64,000 bases of DNA, from the NCBI GenBank assembly GCA_009760885.1, contig CM019704.1:15238929-15302928 (forward strand), in the 5' to 3' direction. Numbering within the stretch: position 1 is the stretch's first letter; the number at the start of each line of letters is the position of its first letter. The notes beneath the pieces were generated by a model that was not told the origin of the DNA, ran no database searches, and saw only the letters and a program-made list of their open reading frames with translations. This document shows positions 53,966-64,000 of this stretch, one piece after another. The stretch comes from Achatina immaculata. Lineage: Eukaryota > Mollusca > Gastropoda > Stylommatophora > Achatinidae. The position numbers and the translations under genes were made by a program.

Positions 53966-55738
53966 CTAGGAAGTGGTAGGTGGAGGATCTGTATATTCTG
54001 TGACAAGAAACTTCTTTTCTATTGTAATCTTGGCACAACTATCTACAAGTCTTGGAGAAGGAATGCGATCATTCAGCATGATGACCCGCTGGTTCCTCAC
54101 ATCATACAGCAGCATTGTGTCCACCAAAGCTCTTACAGGGCTGGGTCCTGGGATAATGCGCTGACCACCCAAGAGCAACAGGCAACCCCGTCGGTGAACA
54201 AGGCCATAGTGGACACAGTCAAAATTCTGAATGTGTCCCATGACCTTGACATTGTCTGTGCGATGATCAAACTGGACAATCTTGCCATTATAGAGGATGA
54301 TATATGTACAGTTGTTGCAGACTGTTGCCCTTGTCAGTTTGCAAGCAATAGGAAGCTGTGCAATAATAGTTGTCTGGTGGGTCTGTGTGTCAAAGCACTG
54401 TATAGCTCCTGTGTCTGTACGGTCATTAGTTTCACCACCAAACACCAAAATCTTGTCTTTAGTTGCTGTAGCCGAGATGGAACTGACTGGTATTATCAGG
54501 TTTCCCACTTCCACCCACTCACTACAACCAAGCTCAAATTCTTCTATTGAGCTCTGCACTTTGCTACCCTGCTCTAACTCACTATTATAGCCACCGATCA
54601 CGTAGATCTTATTACCGCAGGCGGCCATGGCATGTCTTCGTCGTCCGCTTTTCAGCTTTGCTCGGCACTGAGACCATTTGTCCTTTTTGGAGCAGAATCG
54701 CAGGAAACAGGACTTGTGCAGCCCTCCGCCTGTGACAAAGATGTCATTGTTATGAACGCATGTGGCAAACTCAATACCGGGATCATATGGAAGTGGTGCG
54801 AGACGGTACCACTTTCGGCTGTTGAATCCAAATGCAAGGACATTCTTGGATCTTACATATGGAGGCCTGGATGACTCTCCACCAGATATGACTACTAGAA
54901 CATCTTCATAAGGAGATGTGGTTCTGTAAGAGGTTACAGGGCTGCTACTGTCATGTCTGTGTGCTGGCAGAAGCTGAAAATTCTTAGCATGATCAATGTA
55001 CATGTGGCACTCCGTGTGCTCCTTCACAAATGGATACTTTCTCAAAATATCAATCAGAAACTGAGGTTTTGTAAGGGGAAGCCTGAGGTAAGGGAAAATA
55101 TCCCCCAGAAGGTGTCCTCTGATATCCAAGTCATGCTGAACCCACTTTAAAACAGTCTCAATAACAAATTCCTCATTTGGACAGTTCAAGTCATCCTCCT
55201 TGATTATGGAAATAAGTTCTTCTTTCTCAAGTGCCATGAAATAGTCCTGCTGTGAAATCTTCACAAAATTTGCTGTTATGAACTTCCAGGCCTGCTGTTT
55301 CAAATGGGTGCTGCAGTGCCACAAAGCAAGGCGCCATCTCTCAAAGCAGTTGGCAATTGTCAGAGTCTTACAGATGAACTCCTCACATCGCTTCTGAAGA
55401 CATTCCATCTGAAGCAGGCAGGCAGCCTTCAATATTGCTTCTGCATTTTCATCCGTGACAGCATCTGATCCCTTGTAAATGTAATCAAGAATAGCTTCAA
55501 AAATTGAGCTTTCAGTGCCCTCAATTTTTACAACACCTGACACACTTTCTCTCATTCCAGAGGAAAACATTGCGTCAAAGTATGGAGAGATTGCACACAG
55601 AATCACCCTGTGACACTGGAATGTTCTCTCTTTAACAATAATTGTTGTATCAGAATGAGCACCTGTGACGTACAGCTTCTCCATACCACGTGACATGGCA
55701 TGATAGTACTGCTGCAGCCATGATGAAGCTCCTTCCAT
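53966..55738 (-). CDS. Kelch-like protein (BTB-BACK-Kelch), complete, 590 aa
   Basis: Proteins of this build are usually substrate adaptors of Cullin-3 ubiquitin ligases. The N-terminal BTB domain (about residues 25-130) has the DTTIIV..RTFQCHRVILCAIS run and the MRES and DYIYKG motifs. The BACK domain (about 135-235) includes NCFERWRLA and FVIETVLKWVQHD. Six kelch-type blades follow from about 275 to 575, with diglycine motifs in SGGES, VTGGG, VIGGYN, VFGGETN and LLLGGQ. Length is normal for the family. The coding region is a single exon. An in-frame TAA lies two codons upstream of the ATG, which fixes the start. There is no frameshift or stop, so it looks functional. The blades are divergent, and I cannot name the vertebrate KLHL orthologue. 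An AATAAA lies about 80 bases after the stop. Neighbours are all repeats. Confidence 0.93.
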   Translation of the reverse strand: MEGASSWLQQYYHAMSRGMEKLYVTGAHSDTTIIVKERTFQCHRVILCAISPYFDAMFSSGMRESVSGVVKIEGTESSIFEAILDYIYKGSDAVTDENAEAILKAACLLQMECLQKRCEEFICKTLTIANCFERWRLALWHCSTHLKQQAWKFITANFVKISQQDYFMALEKEELISIIKEDDLNCPNEEFVIETVLKWVQHDLDIRGHLLGDIFPYLRLPLTKPQFLIDILRKYPFVKEHTECHMYIDHAKNFQLLPAHRHDSSSPVTSYRTTSPYEDVLVVISGGESSRPPYVRSKNVLAFGFNSRKWYRLAPLPYDPGIEFATCVHNNDIFVTGGGLHKSCFLRFCSKKDKWSQCRAKLKSGRRRHAMAACGNKIYVIGGYNSELEQGSKVQSSIEEFELGCSEWVEVGNLIIPVSSISATATKDKILVFGGETNDRTDTGAIQCFDTQTHQTTIIAQLPIACKLTRATVCNNCTYIILYNGKIVQFDHRTDNVKVMGHIQNFDCVHYGLVHRRGCLLLLGGQRIIPGPSPVRALVDTMLLYDVRNQRVIMLNDRIPSPRLVDSCAKITIEKKFLVTEYTDPPPTTS

Positions 55739-55836
55739 TTTGATTTAAGAAAACTAAAGGCCTCTCTAATGTTTGATGGCACAGATTAGAATGGATTTGT
55801 CTTTAATCTTCAACAGGAACAGAAAGATTTGAGAAT
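55739..55836 (-). other. 5' UTR of the kelch-like gene with upstream splice acceptor
   Basis: Just upstream of the ATG the minus strand has ttgttttccacag at 55837-55849, a strong acceptor with a pyrimidine tract. The 98 bases between it and the ATG carry stops in the coding frame, so they would be 5' UTR. The promoter and first noncoding exon would then lie further right and are not identified. Confidence 0.5.
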
Positions 55837-55959
55837 CTGTGGAAAACAAGAATACATTTTATAATTAAAACTCTGCTTTGCTGTTGTTGCCAGTTCTCTT
55901 TGTAACCATTAAGCAGCCTTTGATAAGATGATCCAACAAGCACTCACACTGAGCCAAAT

Positions 55960-56095
55960 GGGGACTGGGTTATTGTGGCAAGTTTATATTCCCAGATGAA
56001 TCCCAGGAACATATGGAGTCTGCCCATTAGCCAGGCAGAAGAACTGCAAACACCCTTTCTTGGAGCTCCACCAAGAGGTGGAATAGGACCTTAAT
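55960..56095. repeat. Dispersed repeat family H, partial relic
   Basis: The order cccattagccaggcagaaga, caagaggtggaataggacct and caagtctggttt loosely follows the right half of family H. Confidence 0.3.
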
Positions 56096-56117
56096 CAAGT
56101 CTGGTTTAATCAGCTCC

Positions 56118-56384
56118 AGCTTAATGACTATACTCTGTCTTAATGACTATACTCTGGCTTAATGACTATACTCTGGCTTAATGACTCTGCTCTGGCTAAA
56201 TGACTATACTCTTGCTTAATGACTATATTCTGACTATACTCTGGCTTAATGACTATACTCTTGCTTAATGACTATATCTGGCTTAATGACTCTGCTCTGG
56301 CTTAATGACTAAATCTGGCTTAATGACTCTGCTCTGGCTTACTGACTATACTATTGCTTAATGACTATATCTGGCTTAATGACT
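56118..56384 (+). repeat. 19-bp minisatellite, left part
   Basis: About 14 units of cttaatgactatactctgg with variants such as tctgctctgg. It continues briefly at 56838-56870. Confidence 0.9.
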
Positions 56385-56837
56385 ATTCATTCATTCATTT
56401 GCATGTCCCCTGCGGAACTTTGCCTCCCAAAAACAGCACTCCTGTAGGCCTCTCGGTTGTGAGCACGATGGCCTGCTGCTGATCCATCAATTTGCAGATC
56501 GTCAACGATGTCTTGCAGCCATCTTCGCTTTGGTCTTCCTCTTTTTCTTTTTCCCATTATGTATCCTTCCAATACGGTCTTCTCTAAATTATCATGACAT
56601 TTAATGTGTCCAAAATATTTAAGTTTTCTCTCTTTAATGCTCTTTACTAGCCAGCCTTCTTCAATATTAAGCTCTTGTAGTATAGATATATTTGTTCTTT
56701 TTTGTGTCCACGATACTTGGAGAACTCTTCTGTAGCATTTACATTCAAAGGCATTTATGTGTTTCTCAGCTGTTTTGTTAAGTGTCCAGATCTCATAAGC
56801 ATATGTTGCGATGGGAAAGATGCATGCCCTTAAAAAT
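56385..56837 (-). mobile_element. LINE family D, 453-bp copy inside the 19-bp minisatellite
   Basis: The 10-bp duplication cttaatgact is at 56375-56384 and 56838-56847. In reverse it encodes MGKRKRGRPKRRWLQDIVDD and ends in gaatgaatg. Its 5' end is truncated in the region before the conserved C-terminal cysteines. Confidence 0.88.
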
Positions 56838-57063
56838 CTTAATGACTCTGCTCTGGCTTAATAACTGCCCTGATTCTCATATACAGTCATGTATGTGCCC
56901 CCTTCCCCCCTTACAAGATTCAACTTACAGAAAAAAGAAATAAGCCTAGCTACATATTTTGAAAAACTTTTCATGCAAGACTTAAACTGATTTTTAACAG
57001 ATTAAATGGTGGAATCTACACTCTGACATGTAGCAGAAATCTTATGGCTTATACCAGGTTAAT

Positions 57064-57773
57064 CATCATCATCATCATCAGGTGCCGTGCCGACTGGCGT
57101 TGGCTATTATGCTTCTCCAGAGTACCCAATCCTTCATGCAGGCCATCAGTTCAGTTGGTGATCTCCTCTCACACCATCCTATCAGACTGTCCAGTATCAT
57201 TTCTCTTGGTCTTCCTCTTGATCTTCTTCCTTCTATTTTTCCTGTTGTTATAATATTTTCAATGCCCCCTCTTCTCATTGCATGTCCTATGAAAGTATAT
57301 TGTCTCTCTCTTATCTTTTTGACAAGGTTTTTTTGTCTCTCCAGCTCTTCTCATACATTCTTCATTAGTTATTTTTGATGTCCAGGGGATTCACAACATT
57401 CTTTTAATAAACCATATTTCTGCTGCTTCCAATGATTTTTGTGCAGACTTGCCTATTGTCCATGATTCACTTCCATATAACAAGATAGGTTCAATATAAC
57501 ATTTTAGGACTCGTTTTCTAACATTCATTGATAAAGATGTGTTAGCTAATATATTTCTCATTCTTTGAAATGCAGTCTCTGCTTTCCCTATTCTGTTCCT
57601 AATTTCTGTTCTGCATTTCCCATCTGAAGTTATTACTGCTCTAAGGTATTTGAATTTCTGCACCTGCTTTAGAATAGTTCCATTTAATTTAATACTGTAT
57701 GCTGGTGGATTCTGTTTTTTAGATATAACCATAGTCTCTGTCTTTTTGATGTTCAAAGTAAGGCCTTTCTGTT
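57064..57773 (-). mobile_element. LINE family C, 710-bp copy with TSD
   Basis: The 9-bp duplication caggttaat is at 57055-57063 and 57774-57782. Two long open pieces (57756-57391 and 57278-57078) are separated by a frameshift in a T run near 57329. Tail catcatcat, as in the other C copies. Confidence 0.9.
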
Positions 57774-57884
57774 CAGGTTAATACAAATGCTATTTATTGA
57801 TCTATTTTACCCTCAGCATTGTGAGCAGTGACAATATGTTTCTTCCACACTCCACAAACATTTATCTACTATAGTGTTATCATC

Positions 57885-58075
57885 TAACTAATCTATTAAC
57901 AGTGGTATTCTGTCACTAATCTATTAACAGTGGTATTCTGTCACTAATATATTAAAAAGTTGTACCATTTCACTAATCTATTAAAAGTGGTATTGTCTCA
58001 CTAATCTATTAAAAGTGGTACCATTTCATTAATCTATTAAAAGTGGTATTCTGTCACTAATCTATTAACAGGGGT
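57885..58075 (+). repeat. About 28-bp minisatellite
   Basis: Seven or so units like ctaatctattaacagtggta followed by ttctgtca, with variants attaaaagtggtaccattt. Confidence 0.9.
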
Positions 58076-58767
58076 AATTTCTCATTATCATATTTAGGCT
58101 GCGCTATCACCCTGCATGTATAAGTAATTTCTTTACAAATAACAGCCAAAAGCAAATGGACTAACGTAGAATAGACATTTCTCATATGTTGAGGTATGAG
58201 AAAAAAACGTGAAAAATTCATACAAGGCACGAGTAACAGATAACAGAAAGTAAAATCACAGCGCAGAAAGGAAGTGTCAAGTGAGGGAGGAATCAGGAAT
58301 TCCACTGAACAAGAAAACTAACTGAACCAGACCGGGAAGAAAATGATTTTAACTTCCTCCCACCCGAAAAGTACCTACACTAGTTACAGTAAAAGGCATG
58401 AATATTCCCTTTATCACCTCAAATCTTATTCCACACATTTCTTCATCTGCATGTCCTTCACAACATAATGCTCAAAACATCCTGATCTTTCTGAGCTTAG
58501 AACTGTGCCCATTGTTTCTTGCAGATTAGACCTCAGACTTTTCCTGGAAATGAGGTGTTATGTCTTTGGAAACAGTAAAGAAAAAAAAAAAAATTCAGGA
58601 AATCTTTATTGCAATAAAATTAAGAATTCAATGACCCCAAACAGGTACAGACTGGATGGCCTAAACATGGTTTATGCTAAAATGCTGAAAAGTATGTCTG
58701 TGCCACTTTTTAAAAAAATCATTTAATTATCTCAAAGTCACAAATGGTAATTGACACATGTTAATCA

Positions 58768-58800
58768 ATATGACACTTTGATGAGGATGACACATGTTAA
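58768..58800 (+). repeat. 36-bp minisatellite, left part
   Basis: Unit caatatgacactttgatgag gatgacacatgttaa. The piggyBac-like copy 3 sits at the TTAA of this unit; the array resumes at 59496. Confidence 0.85.
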
Positions 58801-59495
58801 CTCTTTCACGACTAGCGATCCCTAGAAGGATCTTTGTGCACAGGCAGTTTTCAACCAAAGAGACCTATAAGGATTCGGACTTTCTTTCGTTGAAAACACG
58901 ATGTTACTTTTCATTTAACCAGTTAGAACTCTTCTGAATACAAAGTTAGTATTTTAAGCGTGGGGAATGGAAACCATATTGGAAATATAGATAGGGGGGT
59001 AAAATTCAAGTTTATTTCGAGATTGAGTGGTAAAATGGTCACACCGACCGACTAGACCTATCTTACTATATGTGTTTCTCACAGCTGTAGATCTGTTAGA
59101 TTTATTGGATGTCACAAACATCCATAAATACTGATTTTTCTGTGTTGAAATTTGAATGATTATGTAGTCTATATTGGATTATGACACAGTTAAGGTAAGT
59201 ATAAAGTAGATTTTATTGCTCAGCCCTAACATTTTTTAGCGCCAAAAAATCGATCCATCGTTTCACACCAGTTTTTTTCTTTTCTTTGTTTTTTATGACA
59301 AATAACTTCATTTATGGAATCTTCATTCATTTCCACTTATTTTAATGTGTGATACACATGTGGTGATCATGGAATTAAGTCGGTACAATAACTTTTACAC
59401 AGGGACCCCCGTTCTCCAAAATGTCCGCGCCCTTCTCCAACGTCCACGTTGTCAGAAACTAAGGATCGATTTGGAAGTACGCAGTCATGAAAGAG
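58801..59495. mobile_element. piggyBac-like non-autonomous element, copy 3, inside a minisatellite
   Basis: Flanked on both sides by intact TTAA (58797-58800 and 59496-59499). Ends are CTCTTTCACGACT and, in reverse, CTCTTTCATGACT, 12 of 13 identical. The host sequence on each side belongs to a 36-bp tandem repeat whose units contain acatgttaaacaa, so removal of the element with one TTAA restores an uninterrupted repeat. It has no transposase that I can see. Confidence 0.8.
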
Positions 59496-59600
59496 TTAAA
59501 CAATATGACACTTTGATGAGGGTGACAAATGTCAAACAATATGACACTTTGATGAGGATGACACATGTTAAACAATATGACACTTTGATGAGGATGACTA
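59496..59600 (+). repeat. 36-bp minisatellite, right part
   Basis: Three units of acaatatgacactttgatga followed by gggtgacaaatgtcaa or ggatgacacatgttaa. Confidence 0.9.
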
Positions 59601-59823
59601 GGGTAAAGGTAATCCTGTCATGTCTTAGAGGCACATAAGGATATGGTGTTAGTGTCCATATTTTCTTTGACCAGTACCACGCCTGGCCACCTTTCCTTCC
59701 CCAACTCCAGAAGTTGAGTACCCACTTCTACAGCTAGGTGACTGGGGCGCCTCCGGCAGGATTCAAACCCCAGACCGTCACCATGAGAGACCAGTGCACT
59801 AACCACTTTGCCACTCTGACAGC
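59589..59823 (-). mobile_element. tRNA-derived SINE family S1, minus-strand copy
   Basis: In reverse it has gtcagagtggcaaagtggtt (A-box region), gggtttgaatcctgcc (B box), the S1 body and a 3' tttaccctagt end. It abuts the 36-bp minisatellite. Confidence 0.85.
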
Positions 59824-59963
59824 CTAATACCATTATATAGTGCTTATATAAATTATTAACGCCATAATATACTGATTTAAAGATCTAGCACATTCCAAAC
59901 GTGCATACAGCACAAGATTCCACAAAAAAGTTTTTTTTTTTTTTTAACTTTTAAGGCCGGATT

Positions 59964-60350
59964 AATTAGACTTTTTTGAAAACAAATGCCTAAGGAAAAT
60001 ACTCGGCATCAAGTGGAATGAATTCAAGAACAATGCAGAGATAAGACAGATGACTGAACAACAACCAGTCTCACGGGTGATAAGGAAAAGGAGATGGACA
60101 TATGTTGGTCACTTGATGAGAAGAAATGATCAGAGAATCCCAAAACAAGCTATCAAGTGGAACACAACAGGCCGAAGAAAAAGGGGCAGACCGCGTGAAA
60201 CTCTGAAGAGAACATTATTAAGAGAGGCCAAGTTAACAGGCATAAAATCCTTTGTTGAGGTTGAAAGACTCGCCGAAGACAGGAAAAATTGGCGAACTAC
60301 TTTGCGAGCCCTATGTGACGTCTAACGGCACGGGAAGGATATAAGATAAG
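59964..60350 (+). mobile_element. LINE family A, 387-bp copy with TSD
   Basis: The 11-bp duplication aaggccggatt is at 59953-59963 and 60351-60361. It is open from MTEQQPVSRVIRKRRWTYVG to LRALCDV at 60325, with the ataagataag tail. Confidence 0.92.
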
Positions 60351-60361
60351 AAGGCCGGATT

Positions 60362-60987
60362 TGAACCTTTCTTCAACAAATTATTAATCAATCAATTTAA
60401 AGTGTCTAGTTATTGAACTTATTTCATTCTAAAACTAACCGGATTAAGCGAAAAATGTTTTTCAATATGTTACACCATTTCTCGTTTATTCTATGTGAAC
60501 GTCTTGACTTTTTTACCAACCTACTCAAACTAGTACTACTAGTTCTATCCTGAAGAGGAAGTGAGTCGTTCCCAGTTTATTTACATGCCAGCTTCGCCAT
60601 TTATTATTATTATTCGTGTTTATTGTGTGTTTTATCATATGCATAGACATACTGTAACTCAAATCAAAGAAGGGAAAAAGAAACGTTGTTTCTATACTCA
60701 AATCAGAAACAATAAGTACCTTCTTTACCGACTGCTGCCATTTGTGACTTCCCTTTACGGATGTGCACGGCTATCGGTCTGGGCATGCGCATACTAGTAA
60801 ACAGAACGATTTCAAAGAATTTCTAACCACATGTTTATTGTCCAAACCAGCATTTCAATGTCAGTGGTAGTAGTTTGTGGAGGATTAGAATCGAAGCAGA
60901 ATAAAATTAAACCTTCTTTAATATGTTATATATCTTTGTTTTAATTGTGAGACAATGTAACAAATTCATTCAAGTGGTTTGTTAGTT
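60362..60987. other. Noncoding stretch between LINEs
   Basis: I see no repeat or gene. The open frame at 60561-60797 has no family resemblance. Confidence 0.4.
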
Positions 60988-62010
60988 GTTTCATTCATAT
61001 ATTTATTTGCGTGTCCCTTTGCAGAACTTTGCCTCCCTAACAGCTCACCTGTAGGCCTCTCGGTTGTGAGCAAGATGGCCTGCTGCTGATCCATCCATTT
61101 GCAGATCATCAGCGATGTCTTGCAGCCATCTTCACCTTTGTCTTCCTCTCTTTCTTTTCCCCATTATGTACTCTTCCAAGATGGTTTTCTCTAGATTAAC
61201 ATGACGTTTAATGTGTCCAGGTCTCACAGGCATATGTTGCGATGGGAAAGATGCATGCCCTTAAAATCTTATTTTTGTAGTTCTGTCTGTTCCTCTCCAC
61301 ATATTCTTTATTTGTTTTACTTTCTGAAGAGTGATAGATGTTCTCCTTTTAATTTCCCTCATTGTATCTCCATTATTAGTTAGCAGTGATCCAAGATATT
61401 CAAAACTCAACTTTTCCAGTTTTTCCTCATTGATACATATTTCAGCTGCCTTGTTTGTTTTGTCATCAGTTTAGTTTTCTTCGCATTAAGAGGTTTTGCT
61501 CTTCACTGTTCTTACAGACTGACATAATTAGTTTTTCCATTCCTTTTTGTGTTGTGGACAGTAATACTGTGCAACAGCATGTCTGATCTCTGGTATTTCA
61601 TAACCTCCAGTTGTTATGGCATCATAATATTTTTTGTCTACATCTTCTCTAACATTCCTCATTATATTTTCGGTATACAAGTTAAATAAGTAAGGCAACA
61701 ATATTCACACCTGATGGACCCCTTGTTTTATGTCAACCATGTTGTTTCACCATTTATTCTTACTGCTGCTTGTTGTCTAGATACAACAGTGATGTTAATT
61801 GCATCAAATGTGTTGTAAATTTCATTTTTTTCATTATTTCCCAAAGTTTCTGGTGTTGTACACAATCAAATGCCTTTGCGCATAAAGGCTAAATATAGAT
61901 TCGCATTAAACTCTGCATTTCTCTATTATTAATCTTATATTGAATATATGATCTCTTCCTTGCTTGAAACCAGCTTGGACCTTATTGACTTCTTATATTT
62001 TCTTACGAAG
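60988..62010 (-). mobile_element. LINE family D, degenerate copy
   Basis: In reverse it runs from the C-terminus (gcagaactttgcctcccta) through the RT region (ctctggtatttcataacctc, tgtgttgtggacagtaatac) to gcctttgcgcataaaggcta. Many small deletions relative to the copy at 4.4-7.2 kb break the frame. Confidence 0.8.
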
Positions 62011-62322
62011 TATTATCTTATATCCTTCCCGTGCCGTTAAACATCACATAGGGCTCGCAAAGTAGTTTGCCAATTTTTCCTGTCTTTGGCGAGTCTTTCA
62101 ACTTCATCAAGGGATTTTATGCCTGTTAATTTGGCCTCTCCTCAGAGTTTCACGCGGTCTGCCTCTTTTTCTCTGGCTTGTTGTGTTTCACTTGATAGCT
62201 TGTTTTGGGATTCTCTGACTGTTTCTTCTCATCAAGTGACCAACATATGTCCATCTCCTTTTCCTGATCACCCGTGAGACTGGTTGTTGTTCAGTCATCT
62301 GTCTTATCTCTGTATTGTTCCT
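62011..62322 (-). mobile_element. LINE family A, 3' fragment next to LINE D
   Basis: In reverse it carries the family A end: ccttcccgtgccgttaaaca (tail side), ttcatcaagggattttatgc and tccttttcctgatcacccgt, up to the segment before the C-terminal domain. The boundary with D is abrupt at about 62010. Confidence 0.8.
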
Positions 62323-62329
62323 GTGGAAA

Positions 62330-62605
62330 TACTTGTGGTTTCTCTTATTGTAAAGACACTGGAGCTCAGTACTTGTACGTTTATGTGTTTGCAGATGTTT
62401 ATGTGTACTTCATTTGCTGCTGTCTCTTTAATGCTATTAACAGTCTTTTGTTAATCTCTTCTGAGAGGTTACTGCTGTTGATTATAAATGATCCAAGACT
62501 AGCAAACTTCAGTTTGAGAGTGCTGGTGGTTATGTTTGGTGGTTTTTTGTTTTTTTTTTGTTAGTTGTCATGATCTTAGCATTCAGATAGAGGCATTCTG
62601 GGCTT
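62330..62605 (-). mobile_element. LINE RT fragment (family J)
   Basis: In reverse it reads LNAKIMTTN, then a T-run region, LKLKFASLGSFIINSSNLSE and EINKRLLIALK, the RT connection segment (normally FKYLGSxIxxxGxxxxEIxxRI). Only this piece is left. Confidence 0.5.
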
Positions 62606-62814
62606 CACTGTAACTTTTAGGTTTCATAAATTTATAGTGTGTAAAAAAAATGTTTAAAAAACCAGAGATTGAGCTGTAGATATTTCTCATATGTTCCACC
62701 ATTTCTTCTTCAGTATTTGAGGTTAGTTGGTCATGCTAAATCTGCAGACCTGTCGCCCTGTCAAAGTCAGCCATTTTCTCCAGGCTTAAATTGCACCACA
62801 GAACCTTCAGTCAC

Positions 62815-64000
62815 TCAGTCATTTGCATGTCCCTTGTGGAACTTTGCCTCCCTTGCAGCACTCCTGTAGGCTTCTTGCTTGTAAGCAAGATGCCCTGCTG
62901 CTGATGCATCCATTTGCAGATTATCAACAATGTCTTGCAGCCATCTTCGCCTTGATCTTCCTCTCTTTCTTTTTCCCATTATGTACCCTTCCAAGATGAT
63001 CTTCTCTAAGTTATCATGACATTTAATGTGTCTAAAATATTTCAGTTTTCTCTGTTTAATTCTCTTTACTAGCCAGCCTTCTTCAATATTAAGTTCTTGT
63101 AGTATGGATATATTTGTTCTTTTTTGTGTCCATATTTAAATTACTCTTTTGTAGCATTTACATTCAAAGGCATTTATGTGTTTCTCAGCTGTTTTTTTAA
63201 GTGTCCAGGTCTCACAGGCGTATAGGAAAGATGCATGCCCTTAAAAATCTTATTTTTGTAGTTCTGTCTGTTCCTCTCCAAATATTCTTTAGTTGTTTTA
63301 CTTTTTGAAGAGCAATAGATGTCCTTTTAATTTCCCCAATTTACATCTCCATTATTATATATCCAAGATATGATCCACTTCTTCTAATTTTTCCTCATTG
63401 ATAAATATTTCAGCTACCTTATTTGTTTGGTCATTTGTCATCAATTTAGTTTTCCTCACATTAAGATAGATGTTTTGCTCTTCACTATTCTTATGGACAG
63501 ACATAATTAGTTTTTCCATTCCTTTGTGTGTTGTAGACTGTATCATCAGCATATCTAATCTCTGGTATTTCATAACCTCCAGTTTTTATGGCATCGTAAT
63601 ATTCTTTGTCTACATCTCTAACATTCCTCATTATCTTCTTCTTCTTCGTTCGCATTGTCTGTCTATACCTGCAGTCCTGTCTCTTGGATAAATTTCACTG
63701 TTTTTTGTAATTCATGTATGGAACCATAGAGCTTATCTTCTTTAGTGGTTTCACTGGGCCAGTAATTATTTCTCAGTGTTTCATAGTTGGTGCAGTTCTG
63801 GAGGATATATTCCACAGTTTGGGGCACCTGGGCACATGTACATAGATTAGTAGTACCAACCTTAAACTTTTTATACATATGACTTCGGAGTTGGGTGTGT
63901 CCTGTTCGGAGACGGAAGATGGTGACTTGTTCCTTTCTGTTTAATTCCTCATTATATTTTCAGTATACAAGTTAAATAAGTAAGGTGACAATATGCACCC
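62815..64000 (-). mobile_element. LINE family D, copy cut by the right edge, with nested LINE E
   Basis: In reverse it starts at a gactgagtgactg-like tail, has the C-terminus (GKRKRGRSRRRWLQ-like), then RT parts (MKYQRLDMLMIQS.., LIMSVHKNSEEQNIYLNVRK) and continues past 64000. Many indels are present. A foreign segment lies at 63635-63943. Confidence 0.82.
63635..63943 (-). mobile_element. LINE family E, 309-bp 3' fragment nested in LINE D
   Basis: The 12-bp duplication attcctcattat is at 63623-63634 and 63944-63955. The minus strand encodes LCTCAQVPQTVEYILQNC, the CxC..P.TVEHILxxC motif at the C-terminus of jockey-like retrotransposons, and ends in a gaagaagaag tail. This copy is young relative to its host. 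Confidence 0.88.

Overview
This is animal (metazoan) nuclear DNA, AT-rich, with long introns, one conserved multi-exon gene, one conserved gene with an uninterrupted reading frame, and a very dense load of mobile elements. The mix of many 5'-truncated non-LTR retrotransposons (endonuclease/reverse transcriptase type), tRNA-derived SINEs, a mariner element, piggyBac-like and hAT-like elements suggests a lophotrochozoan, most likely a mollusc. That placement is inference; no sequence here proves the species. There is no operon, CRISPR array or rRNA gene.

Region 1 (about 2.7-32.2 kb, minus strand) holds the 5' half of a stabilin-like scavenger-receptor gene. I could chain 16 exons from the signal-peptide exon near 32.0 kb down to 2,759. 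All splice phases agree and give one open frame of 877 codons. The order is signal peptide, Ser/Thr/Pro-rich spacer, cysteine module, EGF-like repeats, FAS1 domain 1, FAS1 domain 2. The gene runs off the left edge. Its introns carry most of the mobile elements of this half. Just upstream are a (TA)n tract, a TATA motif and about 1 kb of AGC/AGT trinucleotide repeat (32.8-33.8 kb).

Region 2 (33.8-53.9 kb) has no recognisable host gene. It contains nested LINEs, two 56-bp minisatellite arrays (the second lying inside a LINE), a decayed mariner with near-perfect terminal repeats, and two exact-looking tandem duplications (1,719 bp and 1,190 bp; the first carries the mariner). It also has a 45-bp minisatellite split by a LINE and a BED-finger (hAT-derived) fragment.

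Region 3 (53.97-55.84 kb, minus strand) is a complete BTB-BACK-Kelch gene of 590 residues in a single coding exon, with a likely 5' UTR intron.

Region 4 (56-64 kb) is again repeats: a LINE inside a 19-bp minisatellite, a piggyBac-like element inside a 36-bp minisatellite exactly at TTAA, and several overlapping LINE copies, one with a nested insertion at the right edge.

The two host genes have no evident functional link. The most informative signals are the stabilin gene model with its mucin-like N-terminal spacer, the piggyBac-like family, the repeated pattern of mobile elements landing in minisatellites, and an inverted 34-bp copy of host flank inside a LINE. I found no wholly new biological system.
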